NCBI GenBank assembly: GCA_005954745.1
Contig: CP040678.1
Coordinates: 1,488,001-1,552,000 of the forward strand
DNA length: 64,000 bases
Source of the DNA: Halostella pelagica
Lineage (GTDB): Archaea > Halobacteriota > Halobacteria > Halobacteriales > Natronoarchaeaceae
Direction of reading: 5' to 3'
The notes beneath the pieces were generated by a model. That model saw only the letters and a list, made by a program, of their open reading frames with translations. It was not told the DNA's origin and did no database searches. Below are positions 62,182 to 64,000 of the stretch, in pieces. The position numbers and the translations under genes were made by a program. Numbering within the stretch: position 1 is the first letter of the stretch; every line of letters starts with the position of its first letter.

Positions 62182-62886
62182 TTAGCTGCCGACGGCGTCG
62201 CGTCGTTCGTCGAGGCTGAGGGCGTCGTACCCGTCCGCAGTCACCGTCGCGATGTCGAGGTTGACCGCCGACAGATCCGCTTCCGTACTCTCTCGAATAG
62301 CCCCGAGCGCCGTATCGACAGCCGCGCTCTCGTCGAGTTCGTCGGCGTACTCCGTTTCGAGGTGGTCGATCAGTGTGCCGTCGCCGCCGACCGCTGTGGC
62401 CCGCCACGCTGTCGGGGTCCCGGACGGGTCGACCTCGTACAACGCCGGGCCGTTCTCGTCGACGCCAGCGACCAGAAGCGCCGCACCGAACGGTCTCGCG
62501 CCGCCGGTCTGGGTCGTCTCCTGGACGGCGTCCGCGAGCGATTTGGCGAGCGCTTCGACGGCCATCGGTTCGCCGTATCGCAGTCGTTCGCGCTGGGCGG
62601 TAACGCGAGCCTGATCGACGAGGCGACGCGCGTCCGCGACGTGACCGGCAGTCGCGACTCCCACGTGGTCGTCGACGGCGTGCAGTTTTTCGATGCTATC
62701 CGGTTCCTGTAGCGGCGAGCGACGCGCGCCGTTCGCGGCGAGGACGACACCGTCGCCGTGCGTGACGCCGACGACGGGTTGACCTCGGGTGACGGCCTCG
62801 CGGGCGTACTCGACCTGGTAGAGGCGGCCGTCCGGCGAGAACACGGTCACGCCGCGGTCGTACGCGGTCTGTTCGTGTCCGTCCAT
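62182..62886 (-). CDS. psmA: 20S proteasome alpha subunit
   Basis: A 234-residue alpha subunit. AYDRGVTVFSPDGRLYQVEYAREAV is the alpha-family signature that gates the chamber. The usual KxxS active motif is absent, as in all alpha subunits. It has VVGVTHGDGVVLAANGARRSPL and RPFGAALLVAGVDENGPALY in the body. Its ATG directly abuts the stop of the beta gene. Confidence 0.94.
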   Translation of the reverse strand: MDGHEQTAYDRGVTVFSPDGRLYQVEYAREAVTRGQPVVGVTHGDGVVLAANGARRSPLQEPDSIEKLHAVDDHVGVATAGHVADARRLVDQARVTAQRERLRYGEPMAVEALAKSLADAVQETTQTGGARPFGAALLVAGVDENGPALYEVDPSGTPTAWRATAVGGDGTLIDHLETEYADELDESAAVDTALGAIRESTEADLSAVNLDIATVTADGYDALSLDERRDAVGS

Positions 62887-63525
62887 CTACGCCACCTCCG
62901 CCGGGTCGTCGTAGGTCGCAGTCGCGACGCCGTCGGCCGTGACGCGAGCGACGAGGACGCCGTTGCCGCTGGCCGTATCGCGCTCGCTGGCGGCGGCGAC
63001 GGCGTTCGCGGCGACCGCGACTGCCTCCGAAACCGAGGCGTCCGGATCGTACTGCCGTTCCAATACGCCGTACGCGAGTTGCATCCCGCTCCCGGTCGAC
63101 GCGTACGCGTCTTCCATCACGCCACCGCCGCCATCCAGGTCGTAGACGTGTGCGCCGTCGTCGTCCACACCGCCGAGGACCGGTGTAACCGGGCGGCCGC
63201 GGAGCGTGTCGCCCGTAACCCGCGCCAGCGCGTCCATCGACAGGGGGCGTCCGCGTCGCGTCTCGTACAGCGACGCCTCGGCGCGGAGCTGTCGGAGGAC
63301 AGCCTGCGCGTCCCCGACGGACCCGGAGATGGTCATCGCGGCCGTCGGATGTACCTGTTCGATCTTCGATACGTCCTTGTTCGCCACGAACCGCCCGCCG
63401 AGACTCGCGCGTCGGTCAGCCGCCAGTACGACGCCGTCAGTCGCGGTCAAGCCGACGGTAGTCGTCCCGGTCTTTGCGATCTGGTTCTTCTCACCTGCGT
63501 CGGGTCCGTGCGACTGTCTTGCCAT
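62887..63525 (-). CDS. psmB: 20S proteasome beta subunit (catalytic)
   Basis: A 212-residue beta subunit. A short 19-residue propeptide ends KTG, and the mature protein begins TTTVGLTATDGVVLAADRR with the nucleophile Thr; the catalytic Lys lies in VANKDVSKIEQV, and GSGMQLAYGVLERQYDP and SERDTASGNGV carry the Ser/Asp partners. Active. It is first in the operon, with no gap to psmA. Confidence 0.94.
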   Translation of the reverse strand: MARQSHGPDAGEKNQIAKTGTTTVGLTATDGVVLAADRRASLGGRFVANKDVSKIEQVHPTAAMTISGSVGDAQAVLRQLRAEASLYETRRGRPLSMDALARVTGDTLRGRPVTPVLGGVDDDGAHVYDLDGGGGVMEDAYASTGSGMQLAYGVLERQYDPDASVSEAVAVAANAVAAASERDTASGNGVLVARVTADGVATATYDDPAEVA

Positions 63526-63550
63526 ACAGACGTCTCGGGGCCGGGCGGGG

Positions 63551-63556
63551 ATATAT
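63551..63556 (-). promoter_or_regulatory. TATA box of the proteasome operon
   Basis: ATATAT 26-31 bases before the psmB ATG at 63525: leaderless promoter. Confidence 0.55.
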
Positions 63557-63560
63557 GTTA

Positions 63561-63578
63561 GCTAAAATATATTTTAGC
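63561..63578. promoter_or_regulatory. Perfect 18-bp AT-rich palindrome upstream of psmB
   Basis: GCTAAAATATATTTTAGC, directly upstream of the TATA box, where TFB binds. A regulator site is likely; a spare TATA core is possible. Confidence 0.55.
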
Positions 63579-63606
63579 CGGCGAACCGCTCGCCGACCGT
63601 CGGCGC

Positions 63607-63795
63607 TCACATCACGAGCGGGACGATCATCGCTAGCAGGAACGCCGCGACGACGAGTCCCACCAGTACGCCGGACCACCTCGGGCCGTTGTCGTCGTCA
63701 CCGGCCGTGCCCGACAGCCCGAGAACGTACAGCAGTCCCGCTATCGCCAACAGCACGGCGAGGACACCCATCGCCTCCCAGATCACGCTCACCAT
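63607..63795 (-). CDS. Small two-helix membrane protein
   Basis: A 62-residue protein: helix 1 about residues 5-29 (IWEAMGVLAVLLAIAGLLYV) and helix 2 about 42-62, split by an acidic loop GTAGDDDNGPRW. No family recognised. It lies between a membrane gene fragment and the proteasome operon. Function unknown. Confidence 0.65.
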   Translation of the reverse strand: MVSVIWEAMGVLAVLLAIAGLLYVLGLSGTAGDDDNGPRWSGVLVGLVVAAFLLAMIVPLVM

Positions 63796-63853
63796 CGGTC
63801 ACGTCACCCCCGTAGATCCGGTCGGAGACGCTCCGCCGGACGAGTGACGGCGG

Positions 63854-64000
63854 TCAGTCGTCACCGGCGTCACCTCCGTCCGTCGCGGTCGGGGGTTGGC
63901 GTCGCTCCTCGGCGATCTGGCGCTCGTACCGCCGGCGCATGACGTTTCCGTACATCGACAGTACGAGGCCGATGAACAGCACGAGAATGCCGATGTTGAT
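63854..64000 (-). CDS. Partial membrane protein (5' end outside window)
   Basis: The last 48 residues of a minus-strand gene: one membrane helix (INIGILVLFIGLVLSMYGN), then a basic stretch RRRYERQIAEERR and an acidic end DGGDAGDD. The helix-then-charged-tail layout suggests a small membrane protein. Family not recognised. Confidence 0.6.
   Translation of the reverse strand: MNIGILVLFIGLVLSMYGNVMRRRYERQIAEERRQPPTATDGGDAGDD

Noticed and set aside
63790-63857. Short GTG-started frames between the two terminal membrane genes
   Set aside because: About 20 codons, no conserved feature and no promoter signal.

Overview
The window is chromosomal DNA from a haloarchaeon (class Halobacteria). The evidence is very high GC with strongly acidic predicted proteins, archaeal ribosomal proteins (L7Ae, L18e, L21e, L24e, S28e, P-stalk L10/L12), RNA polymerase subunits D, F, K and N, a 20S proteasome, an archaeal mevalonate route with isopentenyl phosphate kinase, haloarchaea-type HTH-10 and HEWD small proteins, and TATA boxes 24-35 bases before start codons (leaderless promoters). 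I cannot name the genus. Most of the window is core genome. I see no CRISPR array, prophage, intact transposase gene or rRNA.

Layout. 1-8.6 kb: end of an HTH-CBS regulator, a pentad-repeat protein, purM, a Met/Asp-rich surface protein coupled to a membrane-anchored molybdopterin oxidoreductase, a small HTH/membrane pair, a coupled TraB-family and site-2-protease pair, and a thioesterase. 8.6-12.9 kb: accessory small regulators, GNAT, cupins, zinc micro-proteins and cutA. 13-16.6 kb: L11, then the L1-L10-L12 stalk operon with a leader hairpin that looks like the L1 autoregulation site. 16.7-20.3 kb: a TctA-like membrane protein, a broken gene, a zinc-ribbon protein with EF-1 beta, and a PLP sulfur enzyme. 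20.4-24.5 kb: L21e-RpoF-DUF655-KsgA-MscS-HemK2 operon. 24.5-31.3 kb: split methionine synthase with a 21-codon bridge ORF, penicillin acylase behind a perfect 18-bp palindrome, and a DUF2391 membrane pair. 31.3-35.8 kb: L7Ae-S28e-L24e-Ndk operon and tRNA acetyltransferase TmcA. 35.8-41.7 kb: HTH-GNAT and the FixX-EtfB-EtfA-FixC electron-transfer operon. 41.8-51.3 kb: membrane proteins, GluRS, prenyl synthase, RNase J, IPK and mevalonate kinase. 51.3-53.3 kb: cytochrome P450 and a divergent membrane gene. 53.3-59.6 kb: the long minus-strand translation/transcription operon tRNA-Ser-S13-S4-S11-RpoD-tRNA-Leu-L18e-L13-S9-RpoN-RpoK-enolase-S2. 59.9-64 kb: MoaA, an HTH/zinc regulator, a beta-then-alpha proteasome operon and small membrane proteins.

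How genes work together. The ribosomal, RNA polymerase and enolase genes are packed with ATGA/GTGA overlaps, as are the Fix, mevalonate, MetE and TraB/M50 sets, so translational coupling is a theme. IPK, mevalonate kinase and prenyl synthase feed isoprenoid lipid synthesis. The Fix cluster moves electrons from acyl-CoA or similar donors to quinone.

Most unusual signals. (1) A family of short (about 70-100 bp) elements with inverted ends sits 0-2 bases after the stop codons of unrelated genes (near 10.0, 36.7, 46.7 and 59.8 kb), with a different 106-bp element in the same kind of position at 62.1 kb. They look like MITEs or mobile 3'-UTR elements. (2) Perfect palindromes lie at leaderless promoters of the penicillin acylase and the proteasome operon. 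(3) A 21-codon mini-ORF joins the two halves of methionine synthase by two ATGA overlaps. (4) There is a long pentapeptide-like acidic repeat protein. All alignments were made by eye.
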